From the NCBI GenBank assembly GCA_019233755.1, contig JAFAMD010000001.1, positions 1 to 64,000 on the forward strand: DNA of 64,000 nucleotides, given 5' to 3'. A model generated the notes under the pieces. It was not told the DNA's origin, made no database searches, and worked only from the letters and a program-made list of their open reading frames with translations. This document shows positions 18,006 to 26,400 of this stretch, piece by piece; position 1 is the stretch's first letter, and each line of letters opens with the position of its first letter. The stretch comes from Acidobacteriaceae bacterium. GTDB taxonomy: Bacteria > Acidobacteriota > Terriglobia > Bryobacterales > Bryobacteraceae. Both the position numbers and the translations under genes were made by a program.

Positions 18006-18524
18006 ATGTCCGCAAATGAGGAAGTAGGAGAGCACGTTCATCACGCCCAGGATCCCTTCGATAAAACAGTGGCGGGAAGCATGGCGATTATCGCAGCACT
18101 GCTTGCTATCGTGTCCGTCCTGGGGACGCATTTCAACACGGAGAAATTGTTGAATCAGCAACTCGCTTCGGATCAATGGGCGTATTACCAGGCGAAGGAC
18201 ATCCGGCGCTATGTCGCCCAAGTGACGGGCGACACTTTGGCGGAAGTGAAGGCCAATCCGGCGGCGGTCAATAAGTACGCACAGGATTCGAACAAGTACA
18301 AAACGCAGTCCGCGGAGATTCAGGAGAAGGCGCGCGATTTCGAAAAAGAACGCGACAAGGCAGGAAACGAGGCGGACCGGTTCCACTTCGGAGAAGTTTT
18401 TCTCGAAGTCGCAATCGTGGTTGCCTCGCTCTCGATTCTCACGAGGCGCCGGCCGCTGTTTCTCGGGAGCGTCGCTTCAGCCGTGATCGGTATTGCGATT
18501 TCGCTTACGGCGCTGTGGGTGTAA
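18006..18524 (+). CDS. DUF4337 membrane protein
   Basis: A 172-residue protein matching the DUF4337 pattern. It has a His-rich acidic N-terminus (EEVGEHVHHAQDPFDKTVAG), one transmembrane helix near residues 24-42, and a central soluble helical region with charged residues from about 85 to 130. A C-terminal hydrophobic pair of segments (EVAIVVASLSILTRRRPLFLG and the final 20 residues) probably forms a hairpin. Function is unknown. The first 30 residues are conserved in the family. It follows the UvrC-like gene by 23 bases, and its 3' end overlaps the convergent esterase gene by 20 bases. Confidence 0.78.
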   Translation: MSANEEVGEHVHHAQDPFDKTVAGSMAIIAALLAIVSVLGTHFNTEKLLNQQLASDQWAYYQAKDIRRYVAQVTGDTLAEVKANPAAVNKYAQDSNKYKTQSAEIQEKARDFEKERDKAGNEADRFHFGEVFLEVAIVVASLSILTRRRPLFLGSVASAVIGIAISLTALWV

Positions 18525-20106
18525 GCTTACCCGCCGGGCCTGTGGGAGCCGCATGGGCGCTCCGCGAGCTTGCTTGCCAGCTCTGATACATTTGCCGGGC
18601 GATCTGGTCGAACAGGCCTTGCGAATCACTCCCAACCTTGTAGAGATCGAAGTGGGTGCGGTTTTCGATAAACCTCACTTCGGCGTCCGCATGGAGCGAG
18701 TCCAACGTAGCCTTCAGCTTGTGTGCGGCGCCGTCAAGGTAAAAGGTATCGGCGGTGCCGACGATAAGGTGGATCTTGCCATTCAAATCTGGAGCGAGTG
18801 TGCGCCAGCGGGTGGACAAGATGCGCGAGATGTCGTACTTTTTCCAAGCCTCCACCACGTCCGGGTGCACATCGCCGGTCACGCGATCGAACATCTGAAG
18901 CGGACGCCCGTCGGAACCTCTGGGCGAAAAGACCCATTCAAACGAAGCAAGCTGCCCGCCGTAGGAGCCCAGTACGGATTCGAGGCGAGCGAACTCCTCG
19001 AGAGTCGCGACCGGCTTTCCATTCATGCGAACGAGCGGGTAGGGTGATCCGTCCGGCCGGTGATAAACGTTGGCGTGCGGGGCATATAGGTCGGGTCCCG
19101 TGAAGTCGTGAAAGTCGCTGGGATCGGGCGAGGTGGACCACGTTCCGCCGAAAATTTTCGGATAGGTGACCTGCAGCCACAGAGTGGCCCAGCCGCCTGA
19201 GGAGTGGCCATTCAGAAATCGCGCGCCCGGCCGGGGGTCGAGGCGATAGCGAGATTCGAGGTAAGGAATGAACTCGGTGGTCAGCGCGCGGCCCCACGGC
19301 CCGTTGTTGGCCGAGTCTGCGAACTCGTGAGTACCGCTCGGGCTCGATTCATCGAGCAGGATCCAGAGCATGCGCGGCATTTTGTTGTCATTCATCCGCC
19401 TGAAGAGCATCTCGCCGTTGGCCCGCAGGTAATCGAAACGTGCGCCGAATCCGTGCGTGAAGTACACCGCCGGATAGTGCTGATTCGGCTGATTGCCGTA
19501 GCCAGGCGGCTCAACAACCAAAGCGCGCATGTGAATGGGACGGCCCCAAAACCGGGAGAGAACAGGGCTGATGAAGTCCTCGGTGTGGATCGCTGCCGCG
19601 GACTGGCTGTCAGATGATTTCGTTCGCGTGCGCGCCGGTGCGGTTTGCGTCAATACAAGCGTCGGTTCAGGAGAAGCCGCAGGCGAAAAGTGCACGAGCG
19701 GAGTTACCTCGCTGATGGGATCCTCCGGAGAGCGGCCGCTGTAATCATAGGAATGATTTACATCAACGACGGCTTGCGCCTGGTAGTCGCCGGATGGCAG
19801 ACGCGAGAAGCCGGAGGGATACGCGATGTCATCCGTATCGATCTCCACGGCTTCGCCCGGTGCGATGTCTTGGATCTCCTTTGCGGCTACGGACACCTCC
19901 GTTGGCCTGAAAGGACTCGTGTCGACCTCCGCCGCGCCTGTTCCGGTCTTGAGGAAGATCAGGAGGCGGCCTGAAACCGGTTGAGCGAACTCCTTTCCGA
20001 CAACTACACGAAAGAAGAGATGCCGGCTTGGCGGTGGTTGTTGTGAGAGGACCGGCAGCGCACAGAAGAAAAGCAGCAGACAGGCGGAGATCCGCGTGAA
20101 TCGCAT
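18505..20106 (-). CDS. Secreted esterase-like alpha/beta hydrolase
   Basis: A 533-residue exported hydrolase of the putative-esterase type (esterase D/antigen 85 fold). A signal peptide (ISACLLLFFCALPVLSQ) precedes an unassigned beta-rich N-terminal region of about 180 residues. The catalytic domain shows YPAVYFTHGFGARFDYLR for the oxyanion strand and FLNGHSSGGWATLW with the nucleophile Ser in G-H-S-S-G-G. A late His in FIENRTHFDLYKVG is a candidate for the triad. Substrate is unknown. It lies 22 bases after the ArsR gene and could be under its control. Confidence 0.8.
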   Translation of the reverse strand: MRFTRISACLLLFFCALPVLSQQPPPSRHLFFRVVVGKEFAQPVSGRLLIFLKTGTGAAEVDTSPFRPTEVSVAAKEIQDIAPGEAVEIDTDDIAYPSGFSRLPSGDYQAQAVVDVNHSYDYSGRSPEDPISEVTPLVHFSPAASPEPTLVLTQTAPARTRTKSSDSQSAAAIHTEDFISPVLSRFWGRPIHMRALVVEPPGYGNQPNQHYPAVYFTHGFGARFDYLRANGEMLFRRMNDNKMPRMLWILLDESSPSGTHEFADSANNGPWGRALTTEFIPYLESRYRLDPRPGARFLNGHSSGGWATLWLQVTYPKIFGGTWSTSPDPSDFHDFTGPDLYAPHANVYHRPDGSPYPLVRMNGKPVATLEEFARLESVLGSYGGQLASFEWVFSPRGSDGRPLQMFDRVTGDVHPDVVEAWKKYDISRILSTRWRTLAPDLNGKIHLIVGTADTFYLDGAAHKLKATLDSLHADAEVRFIENRTHFDLYKVGSDSQGLFDQIARQMYQSWQASSRSAHAAPTGPAGKLTPTAP

Positions 20107-20128
20107 ATCTGCTTACGTTACAGCACGC

Positions 20129-20494
20129 TCACCCTCCGTCATCGCTTTCGACGATCGCTTTGAGCCGGGACAGCGCCGATTCCCATTCCTGCCCAATGCG
20201 ATCGAGCATGCGGCGGGCGTCTTGGATTTTTTGAGGATCGAATGTCCAAAGCTGCTCGCGCCCCTGTTTGCGGTGGTGGACCAACCGGGCATGGGCAAGC
20301 ACATGCAGGTGTTTGGTGACAGCCTGACGCGTGAGATTCGTTCCGAATGCGAGTTGTGTGATCGAAAGCGGCTCGCCCGCGGAGAGGCGAGCCACAAGGC
20401 GCAGGCGAGTCTCGTCGCCCAGAGCGCTAAATACGGCGGCGGAAGTTTTGAACGGCAGGCTACGCGGCTTCACGCAGATACTTTTCGAGCGCAT
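20129..20494 (-). CDS. ArsR-family transcriptional regulator
   Basis: A 121-residue winged-helix regulator. The DNA-binding region runs from FSALGDETRLRLVARLSAG to LTRQAVTKHLHVLAHARLV, the standard ArsR helix-turn-helix, followed by the wing HHRKQGREQLWTFDP. No Cys metal site is visible beyond one Cys at residue 7, so it is likely one of the non-metal ArsR members that partner SRPBCC (AHSA1) proteins. Its start overlaps the SRPBCC gene by 35 bases. That order is the reverse of the usual ArsR-first arrangement. Start ATG 20494; a GTG eight codons later is an alternative. Confidence 0.88.
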   Translation of the reverse strand: MRSKSICVKPRSLPFKTSAAVFSALGDETRLRLVARLSAGEPLSITQLAFGTNLTRQAVTKHLHVLAHARLVHHRKQGREQLWTFDPQKIQDARRMLDRIGQEWESALSRLKAIVESDDGG

Positions 20495-20939
20495 TCATCT
20501 GATGATCCCAGCCAGCCCTGTTCCCTTCGAACACGCCTGCGCGACGAGCCAGCGAAAGGCGATCGAAGCCGCTTTCGGTGACGGTCACTTTTGTGCCCGC
20601 GGCTGCATCTTCGAGCAGGAAGGTAACGAGGGTCATTGGTTCATTCGAATAGTCGACGTCCGGTTGCACCGTGCCCGGGTGCCAGCGCCACGAAAAGATC
20701 TGTTCGGGAGTCATCTCTTCGATCTCAACGAAAAAGACGGACCCGCTACACGTCTCGGCGGTAGAGACCAGGCGGACGCGCACACCGGGTTGGAAGGAGC
20801 CCTCCGGATGGGCCGTCTCCGCCGAAAACCACCTGCAGAACTCCCGGACGTTCGTGAGTGCGCGCCAGACGCGGCTACGGGGAGCGGCGACGATGACGGA
20901 CCGCTCAATCTTGCTCAGTTCGGATGTAATCACATGCAA
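20460..20939 (-). CDS. SRPBCC (AHSA1-type) domain protein
   Basis: A 159-residue protein of the START/Bet v1-like superfamily, AHSA1 branch. It begins with the characteristic IERSVIVAAPRSRVWRALTNV, where the edge strand leads into the V-W-x-A-L-T helix, and has the central FVEIEEMTPEQIFSWRWHPG strand pair and the C-terminal GWDHQMNALEKYLRE helix. These proteins bind hydrophobic ligands and are commonly coded next to ArsR regulators. Their function is often unknown. It overlaps the ArsR gene and may sense or modify a ligand for it. Confidence 0.88.
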   Translation of the reverse strand: MHVITSELSKIERSVIVAAPRSRVWRALTNVREFCRWFSAETAHPEGSFQPGVRVRLVSTAETCSGSVFFVEIEEMTPEQIFSWRWHPGTVQPDVDYSNEPMTLVTFLLEDAAAGTKVTVTESGFDRLSLARRAGVFEGNRAGWDHQMNALEKYLREAA

Positions 20940-21012
20940 CCTCCAGGTTGCATACTAGCTCAATGTTTTCGAGAAACGCAACCGAAAAGTTGCGGGTATC
21001 GATATAGCCGGC

Positions 21013-22176
21013 TCAACCGCGCAGAGACAGCAGGGCGCCCAGTGTGCCGCCGGCCAGAATCAGCCACACGGAGTTTATGCGGAAGCGAAAGAGGAGAAGG
21101 ATGCAGGCCAGTGCGAGAGCAATGCTCCATAGGTCGACTAATGCGGCGCGGCCAAGCGCAACGAGAACCCAGGCGATTAGCGCCAGCGACCCAACGGTGA
21201 CGCCATCCAGCGCCGCCGCGGCAGCCGGTGACTGGCGGATTTTGGGGATCAGCGGACCACTGATAGAGACGAAAAGGAATCCAGGCAGGAAGATCGCGAT
21301 AGTGCCGAGGAGTGCGCCGGGGATGCCGGCGAGCAGATAGCCGATGAACGTCGCGGTCGTGAAGACGGGGCCGGGAGTAATTTGTCCGACCGCCACAGCA
21401 TCGAGTAATTGCCGGCTTGTCAGCCAATGGAGGCGGTCCACCAGGTCTGATTTCAGGAACGCAAGCAGGACGTAACCGCTGCCGAATGCGACCGACCCGA
21501 TCTTCAGAAACACCAGGAAGAGCCGCCACAGGCTGTGCGAGGCGAGCAGAGGGGAAGTAACTGCAAGGACGGCCCAGCGGGGCTTCGGAATGGCCGCGGG
21601 CATAAAGAGCGGCAATACAGACGGCTGGCCGGCTTTGATGCTGCGAATCAGAAGCAGCAGCAACCCACAGCCTATGAGGACGACCAGTTCATGCACGCCG
21701 GCGGAGGCCAACGCGAACCCGACGAACGCAACCGCCAGCGACGCTTTGGTTCGTAGCGCGGAGAGCGCCAAGGCCCGCAGGGCTTGGAGGACGATGGCAA
21801 CCACCACCGGCTTCACGCCGTACATCACGCCTGCAACCTGTGGAAGCGTGTGCCAGCGCTGGTACAGCATAGCGAGACCGAGCACGATCAGCGCCGCGGG
21901 AAGTATAAAGCAAACTCCGGCGAGGACCAGGCCCATCCAGCCGGCCTTTCTGAAACCGATGTGAATTGCCAATTCTGTAGAGCTTGGGCCGGGAATGAGG
22001 TTGGCAGCGCCCAGCAGGTCAAGAAATTCGGCATCGGTCAGCCACTTTCGGCGGTCCACGACTTCTTGCCGCATGATGGCGATATGAGCCGCCGGCCCCC
22101 CGAAGGCGAGCGTCCCGAGTTTCAGGAAGAGGATAGCGAGTTCACCTAACGGCGCCCGGCCGGAATCGCGCTGCAT
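21013..22176 (-). CDS. chrA: Chromate-type ion transporter ChrA
   Basis: A 387-residue inner-membrane CHR-superfamily protein with the duplicated ChrA domain. The first half carries FLKLGTLAFGGPAAHIAIM and GAANLIPGPSSTELAIHIG; the second repeats it as FLKIGSVAFGSGYVLLAFL and VGQITPGPVFTTATFIGY. Long-chain CHR proteins of this size are usually chromate/sulfate antiporters, but many members have never been tested, so chromate is a family inference. ArsR and SRPBCC genes follow on the same strand 73 bases on. The preceding methyltransferase stop is 12 bases upstream of its start. Confidence 0.9.
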   Translation of the reverse strand: MQRDSGRAPLGELAILFLKLGTLAFGGPAAHIAIMRQEVVDRRKWLTDAEFLDLLGAANLIPGPSSTELAIHIGFRKAGWMGLVLAGVCFILPAALIVLGLAMLYQRWHTLPQVAGVMYGVKPVVVAIVLQALRALALSALRTKASLAVAFVGFALASAGVHELVVLIGCGLLLLLIRSIKAGQPSVLPLFMPAAIPKPRWAVLAVTSPLLASHSLWRLFLVFLKIGSVAFGSGYVLLAFLKSDLVDRLHWLTSRQLLDAVAVGQITPGPVFTTATFIGYLLAGIPGALLGTIAIFLPGFLFVSISGPLIPKIRQSPAAAAALDGVTVGSLALIAWVLVALGRAALVDLWSIALALACILLLFRFRINSVWLILAGGTLGALLSLRG

Positions 22177-22188
22177 GGCTCGTGAATT

Positions 22189-22827
22189 TCAGGTTCGAAC
22201 CGCTATCAAGGACTTGGCTAAACCCAGAGTACGTTCGGTCAGGATGCGCGCTGCGGGGAAGAGCGATTGCAGGGTACCGGCATCGAGCAGGTTGAGCTCG
22301 TTCAGGAAATGGTTGATGTAGAAGGCGCGCTGCGGTTCCGTCGGTTTTTCCAGCAGCTGCCAGACGGTGAAGCGCTTTACGATGGCACGTGCCAGGGGCT
22401 TCGGCAGCCTGTGAACCAGCGGCATCATGAGGTGCAGTTCAATGGGGAAGCGGCGATTGGGAGTCTGGATCCAGTAATGGCGGCCGACTCGGGCGACCTC
22501 GCTTGCGAAGCTCTGCTGATCCTGGCGTGTGCCGACGTGCTCGATAACCGAATTACTAAACACAATATCGAAGGCGCCATCGCGGAATGGTAACATGCGC
22601 CCGTCGCCGGCAACCTGTGTTAGTTCGCCAGTGTTCGCAACGAGGGCGCTAGGGAGATTCATGAGCGTCAAAGACGGACGAACACGGGCATACCGCCAGA
22701 TTTCGGGCGAGCCTCCCACGTCGAGCACGCGGGTCTCAGATGAAATCCGGAACGTTTTCTCAAAGAGTGCCATGCGCCGTGAGCGGAAATGCTCGAAGGC
22801 GCTTTCAACAAGCGCGGACCGGCTCAC
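22189..22827 (-). CDS. Class I SAM-dependent methyltransferase
   Basis: A 212-residue methyltransferase of the Methyltransf_11 type. Motif I is TRVLDVGGSPEIWRYA near residue 33; the acidic loop GDGRMLPFRDGAFDIVFSNSVIEHVG carries the motif-II/III residues (read as two adjacent blocks). The substrate region has WIQTPNRRFPIELHLMMPL. Substrate is unknown; the fold and the IEHV motif resemble methyltransferases acting on small metabolites or glycans. Start GTG 22827; an ATG at the M of RRMALFEKTF is a less likely alternative. Confidence 0.8.
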   Translation of the reverse strand: MSRSALVESAFEHFRSRRMALFEKTFRISSETRVLDVGGSPEIWRYARVRPSLTLMNLPSALVANTGELTQVAGDGRMLPFRDGAFDIVFSNSVIEHVGTRQDQQSFASEVARVGRHYWIQTPNRRFPIELHLMMPLVHRLPKPLARAIVKRFTVWQLLEKPTEPQRAFYINHFLNELNLLDAGTLQSLFPAARILTERTLGLAKSLIAVRT

Positions 22828-22932
22828 AGGAGTAATAAATCGACTTTCCCGGCGGTGCGGGACCGCTTGCGATGTATCATGCGCGAACAGGGTAACTCCA
22901 GTTTCGCGCAGGCTGGCAATTCGTCGCGTCAG

Positions 22933-23709
22933 TTATGCGCTTTCCTGGAAACGGCGCGCGATGGATGCCGTCGTCTGCCGTGAAGCAAAGCGCGTGGAGA
23001 AGGCAATCAGCGCGTTGAGGCCTCCGGCAATCACTTCCGGCTTGCCTTCCATCATCGCGTCGTAGCCGATTTGCGCAACCGTTGCCGCATCCATTGCACG
23101 GCCGCTCGTGAACAACCTGCTGTTCGCCATTCCCGCGCGTTTGTCGAACTCTGTCTTCGTGGCTCCGGGACACAGGCAAGTAACGGTGACGCCGAAATCG
23201 CGAGCCTCGTTGTGGATGGCTTCGGAAAACGAAAGGACGTATGCCTTTGTTGCGTAGTACACCGCCATGAGGGGCCCGGGTTGGAACGCGGCGGTGGAGG
23301 CGATGTTGAGAATACGGCCGCTGCGCCGTTGAACAAAGACGGGAAGAAACAGGCGGGTCAAAGCGGTGAGGGCGGTGATATTGACCTGGATCATCTTCAT
23401 GCATTCGTCATAGGGCAGTTGCCAGGAGAGTCCGTTCAGCCCGAATCCCGCATTGTTGATGAGAACGTCGATGGCGATGCCCCGGCCCCCGAGATCGTCA
23501 AAGATTTCGCGGGGCGCAGCCGGGTACGACAGATCCCTGGCGAGGACGACCGCCGTTCGCCCGGTCTCGCGCCGGATTTCATCGGCCAGGCTTTCGAGCT
23601 GCGGTTCCGATCTGGCGGTAAGTACAACATCCAGACCGTCGCGGGCACAGATCCGGGCGAATTCGCGCCCAAGGCCTATGGATGCGCCGGTAATCAATGC
23701 GGTTGGCAT
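22933..23709 (-). CDS. Short-chain dehydrogenase/reductase
   Basis: A 258-residue classical SDR. The NADP-binding motif is ALITGASIGLGREFARIC, NNAG is present in VLINNAGFGLNG, and the catalytic set is Ser in NIASTAAF, Tyr and Lys in YYATKAYVLSFSEA. Sequence style matches the DltE/YqjQ-like subgroup whose substrates are largely unknown. It is the first gene of the minus-strand run leading to chrA. About 90 bases separate its start from the tRNA-Val gene on the other strand. Confidence 0.88.
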   Translation of the reverse strand: MPTALITGASIGLGREFARICARDGLDVVLTARSEPQLESLADEIRRETGRTAVVLARDLSYPAAPREIFDDLGGRGIAIDVLINNAGFGLNGLSWQLPYDECMKMIQVNITALTALTRLFLPVFVQRRSGRILNIASTAAFQPGPLMAVYYATKAYVLSFSEAIHNEARDFGVTVTCLCPGATKTEFDKRAGMANSRLFTSGRAMDAATVAQIGYDAMMEGKPEVIAGGLNALIAFSTRFASRQTTASIARRFQESA

Positions 23710-23798
23710 AATCTATTGATTCTGTATCGGGACACCGCGGTATGGGAAGGTAACGTTCAGGCTAAGTGTGCGTGGTATGTTGGAGATTACACGCCCGC

Positions 23799-23875
23799 GG
23801 GCCCTTAGCTCAGTTGGTTAGAGCGCTACCTTGACACGGTAGAGGTCAGAGATTCGAGTTCTCTAGGGCCCACCA
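23799..23875 (+). tRNA. tRNA-Val (anticodon GAC)
   Basis: The 77-base gene folds as a canonical tRNA with encoded CCA. The acceptor stem GGGCCCT pairs with AGGGCCC. The D-arm sequence TAGCTCAGTTGGTTAGAGC is followed by an anticodon arm CTACC-TTGACAC-GGTAG, so the anticodon is GAC at 23833-23835, reading Val GUC/GUU. The T-arm contains TTCGAGT flanked by AGAGA and TCTCT. mgtC begins 9 bases after the CCA end, so the tRNA is probably processed from a joint transcript. Confidence 0.97.
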
Positions 23876-23884
23876 TATCTTTCC

Positions 23885-24622
23885 ATGGTGAATCCGTGGC
23901 TGCAGTGGTGGACATCTCGGGTTCCCCTTCTTGAACAGCCTACTTATCCCCGGCTGATCCTTGCACTTTTCCTGGGCTCCATCATTGGCGCCGAACGACA
24001 GTGGCGGCAGCGCGCGGCGGGTATGCGCACCAACACCCTAGTCTGTTTTGGTGCGGCCGCATTTGTCGACTTGGGCGCGACCATAGCCGGCCCCACTACG
24101 ACGAATATCATCGCGTATGTCATCTCGGGAGTCGGGTTTCTGGGAGCGGGCGCCATCATGAAAGAGGGCGGCAGTATTCGAGGACTCAATACCGCCGCAA
24201 CGTTGTGGTGTTCCGCCGCGGTGGGCGCGTGTGCCGGCGCGGGCCAACTGTTGGTTGCCGTGTTCGTGACGGCTCTACTGGTGGGCATCAATCTCATCTT
24301 GCGGCCGGTCTCACGTTTCATCGATAAACGTTCGCTTGCGCGAATCAGTGAAGCGGTCCTGTACCGGATTAGGGTGACGTGTCCGGCGGTTGCCGAACAT
24401 CACGTCCGTGATCTCATAATTCGGGCTCTCGCCGAACGGCCCCTTCTGCTGCGCGAACTGCGAACCGACGATGCCAGCGATACCGATGACACGTTTGTTC
24501 AGGCGGTGGTTGAAGCCAGCAATCGGGAGAATGTGCTGCTCGAAGAGCTGGTTGAACAGCTAAGAACCTGTGCCGAAGTCTCCTCGGTGGAATGGGCCGA
24601 AACCAGCCTCGAAAGCGAGTAG
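23885..24622 (+). CDS. mgtC: MgtC/SapB-family membrane protein
   Basis: A 245-residue protein of the MgtC/SapB family. The N-terminal half is a hydrophobic block with the family motif GSIIGAERQWRQRAAGMRTN, then GVGFLGAGAIMKEGGSIRGLNTAATLW, read as two adjacent blocks. These contain the conserved charged residues between transmembrane helices. The C-terminal soluble domain (from about residue 150) is ACT-like in length. Members help bacteria cope with low magnesium or envelope stress. It starts at ATG 23885, 9 bases after the tRNA. No magnesium-riboswitch-like leader is seen. Confidence 0.88.
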   Translation: MVNPWLQWWTSRVPLLEQPTYPRLILALFLGSIIGAERQWRQRAAGMRTNTLVCFGAAAFVDLGATIAGPTTTNIIAYVISGVGFLGAGAIMKEGGSIRGLNTAATLWCSAAVGACAGAGQLLVAVFVTALLVGINLILRPVSRFIDKRSLARISEAVLYRIRVTCPAVAEHHVRDLIIRALAERPLLLRELRTDDASDTDDTFVQAVVEASNRENVLLEELVEQLRTCAEVSSVEWAETSLESE

Positions 24623-24673
24623 AGTAGCCTGAGTTGAACTGCTGGGCAGTCGCGATCCTGATACTTTGAAAAC

Positions 24674-25792
24674 ATGCTGGCTACAGAGACAAAGCGCATC
24701 GCGCCGCCAAAGCGCCTCATGTATGGTCCCGGCCCCTCCATGGTGGACCCCAGGGCATATGAAGCGATGGCGCAGCCGATTGTAGGCATGCGCGATCCGT
24801 ACTTCCTGGAGATCATGGCGGAAATCCAGGCCGGCTTGCGGCAGGCCCTCGGAACGAACAGCGAGAAAGTGTTCATGGTTCCGGGGAGCGGAAGCGCGGC
24901 TATGGAAGCCGCCGTGGTGAACTTCGTCACGCCGGGCTCAAAGTTCGCGATTTTTGCGGCGGGCCACTTCGCCGATCGCATGACCTTAATGGGCCAGAGG
25001 CAGCGCGCAGTGGTCGTGCGCCTGGAGAAACCCTGGGGTGAGATCTTCACGGCTGCTGAGGCGCAGGACTTCATTGAGCGTGAGCGGCCGGACGTTGTCG
25101 GCTTTGTACAGGCGGAGACCTCGACCGGCGCGTACCAATCCGGCCGGAACATTACTGCTGCGGCGCGCGCAGTGAATACGCTGGTTATTGCTGATTGCGT
25201 CACATCGCTCGGTGCTATGCCGGTGGAGATGGATGCCGTGGGAATCGATGTGGCGTACAGTTGCTCGCAGAAGGGTTTAAGCTGCCCGGCCGGCCTGTCG
25301 CCTATTGCGGTTTCGCCCAGAGCCTGGGAACGCGTCGAGAAGCGGGCGGAGCTGCCTTTTAGCTGGTATCTGGATCTCGCAGTCATGTCGAAATACTTCG
25401 AGCCGCCGCACGTGTACCAGCACACGCCCTCACCGCCGCTCTATTACGCCATGCACCAGGGGCTCGCGGTAATCGAAGAGGAAGGGCTGCAGAATCGATG
25501 GGAGCGGCACCGCCGCGCAGGCGAGAAGCTTGTCGAAGGACTGCAGCGCCTCGGCTTCCAACTTCTGGTAAAGCGTGCGGACGAGAGAATCTGGCACGTC
25601 ACCACCGTCACTCCTCCGGATTCCGTAGACGAAGCGAAGCTGCGTGAAGCACTGTTGCAGAAATACAATATTGAGATCGCGGGAGGGCTGGGCCAGCTTG
25701 CCGGCAAGATCCTTCGTATCGGCACCATGGGTCCGCTGGCGACGGAGGAGAACGTGGCGTTCCTGCTGGATGCTATTGCGGCGTCGATCTAG
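24674..25792 (+). CDS. Class V aminotransferase, alanine/serine-glyoxylate type
   Basis: A PLP enzyme of 372 residues in the alanine-glyoxylate/serine-pyruvate aminotransferase group. The start is followed by LMYGPGPSMVDPRAYEAM, the family's P-G-P loop. D174 (VIADCVTSLGAMPVEMD) contacts the pyridine nitrogen, and K200 in SCSQKGLSCPAG forms the Schiff base. C-terminal GGLGQLAGKILRIGTMG is the typical end. Glyoxylate made by the GlcDEF oxidase in this genome would be a natural amino acceptor, yielding glycine. That is an inference from family and neighbours, and the two loci are 23 kb apart. Confidence 0.88.
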   Translation: MLATETKRIAPPKRLMYGPGPSMVDPRAYEAMAQPIVGMRDPYFLEIMAEIQAGLRQALGTNSEKVFMVPGSGSAAMEAAVVNFVTPGSKFAIFAAGHFADRMTLMGQRQRAVVVRLEKPWGEIFTAAEAQDFIERERPDVVGFVQAETSTGAYQSGRNITAAARAVNTLVIADCVTSLGAMPVEMDAVGIDVAYSCSQKGLSCPAGLSPIAVSPRAWERVEKRAELPFSWYLDLAVMSKYFEPPHVYQHTPSPPLYYAMHQGLAVIEEEGLQNRWERHRRAGEKLVEGLQRLGFQLLVKRADERIWHVTTVTPPDSVDEAKLREALLQKYNIEIAGGLGQLAGKILRIGTMGPLATEENVAFLLDAIAASI

Positions 25793-25801
25793 CTTCGCTC
25801 T

Positions 25802-26386
25802 ATGGGGTCCGAGCTTGTCATCCGAATTGGTCTTTGCCAGCTTCAACTGCTGAAAGGCGATATCACCACCATCGCGGTGGACGCCATCGTGAACGCGGCC
25901 AACTCGCAGCTTGCGGGCGGCGGTGGGGTGGATGGCGCCATCCATCGCGCTGGCGGTCCGGAGATCATGCACGAGCTGGATGAGATTCGAAGCGCCATCG
26001 GCCATTGCGAGACCGGGAGCGCGGTGGCAACGGGCGCCGGGAAGTTGCCGGCGAAATACGTTTTTCACGCCGTTGGACCCCGGTATCGCGACGGCAGGCA
26101 CGGCGAGCCCGAACTGCTTGCATCCTGTTACACGACCTGCCTGAATCTTGCCGCGGAGCGCGACGTGAAAACGATCAGTTTCCCGTCCATCAGCACCGGA
26201 ATCTACGGCTATCCCATCGAAGCAGCCGCCGAAATCGCATTAAAAAGCGCTGCAGCATGGCTGCAGCACCATGCCGGGACCGTCCGCGTTGTGAAATTCG
26301 TGCAGTTCAGCGAGGGCGATCACGAGATTTACCGGAAACATGCCGCAAATCTTCGGGGTACGCTTGCCGCAGAGACACATGGCTAG
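25802..26386 (+). CDS. Macro-domain protein, O-acetyl-ADP-ribose deacetylase type
   Basis: A single macro domain of 194 residues that binds ADP-ribose. The characteristic N-terminal motif VDAIVNAANSQLAGGGGVDG is complete and is followed by AIHRAGGPEI. The second loop SISTGIYGYPIEAAAEIA (G-I/V-Y-G) is present too. Members of the bacterial group hydrolyse O-acetyl-ADP-ribose or remove ADP-ribose from Asp/Glu. It starts 9 bases after the aminotransferase stop, with a short gap to the next gene, so the four genes from mgtC may share transcription. Partner ADP-ribosyltransferase is not visible. Confidence 0.92.
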   Translation: MGSELVIRIGLCQLQLLKGDITTIAVDAIVNAANSQLAGGGGVDGAIHRAGGPEIMHELDEIRSAIGHCETGSAVATGAGKLPAKYVFHAVGPRYRDGRHGEPELLASCYTTCLNLAAERDVKTISFPSISTGIYGYPIEAAAEIALKSAAAWLQHHAGTVRVVKFVQFSEGDHEIYRKHAANLRGTLAAETHG

Positions 26387-26400
26387 AATGTAATTGGCCA

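Noticed and set aside
23799..23875. tRNA-Val as an integration site
   Set aside because: No integrase and no repeat of the tRNA 3' end was found in the flanking genes.
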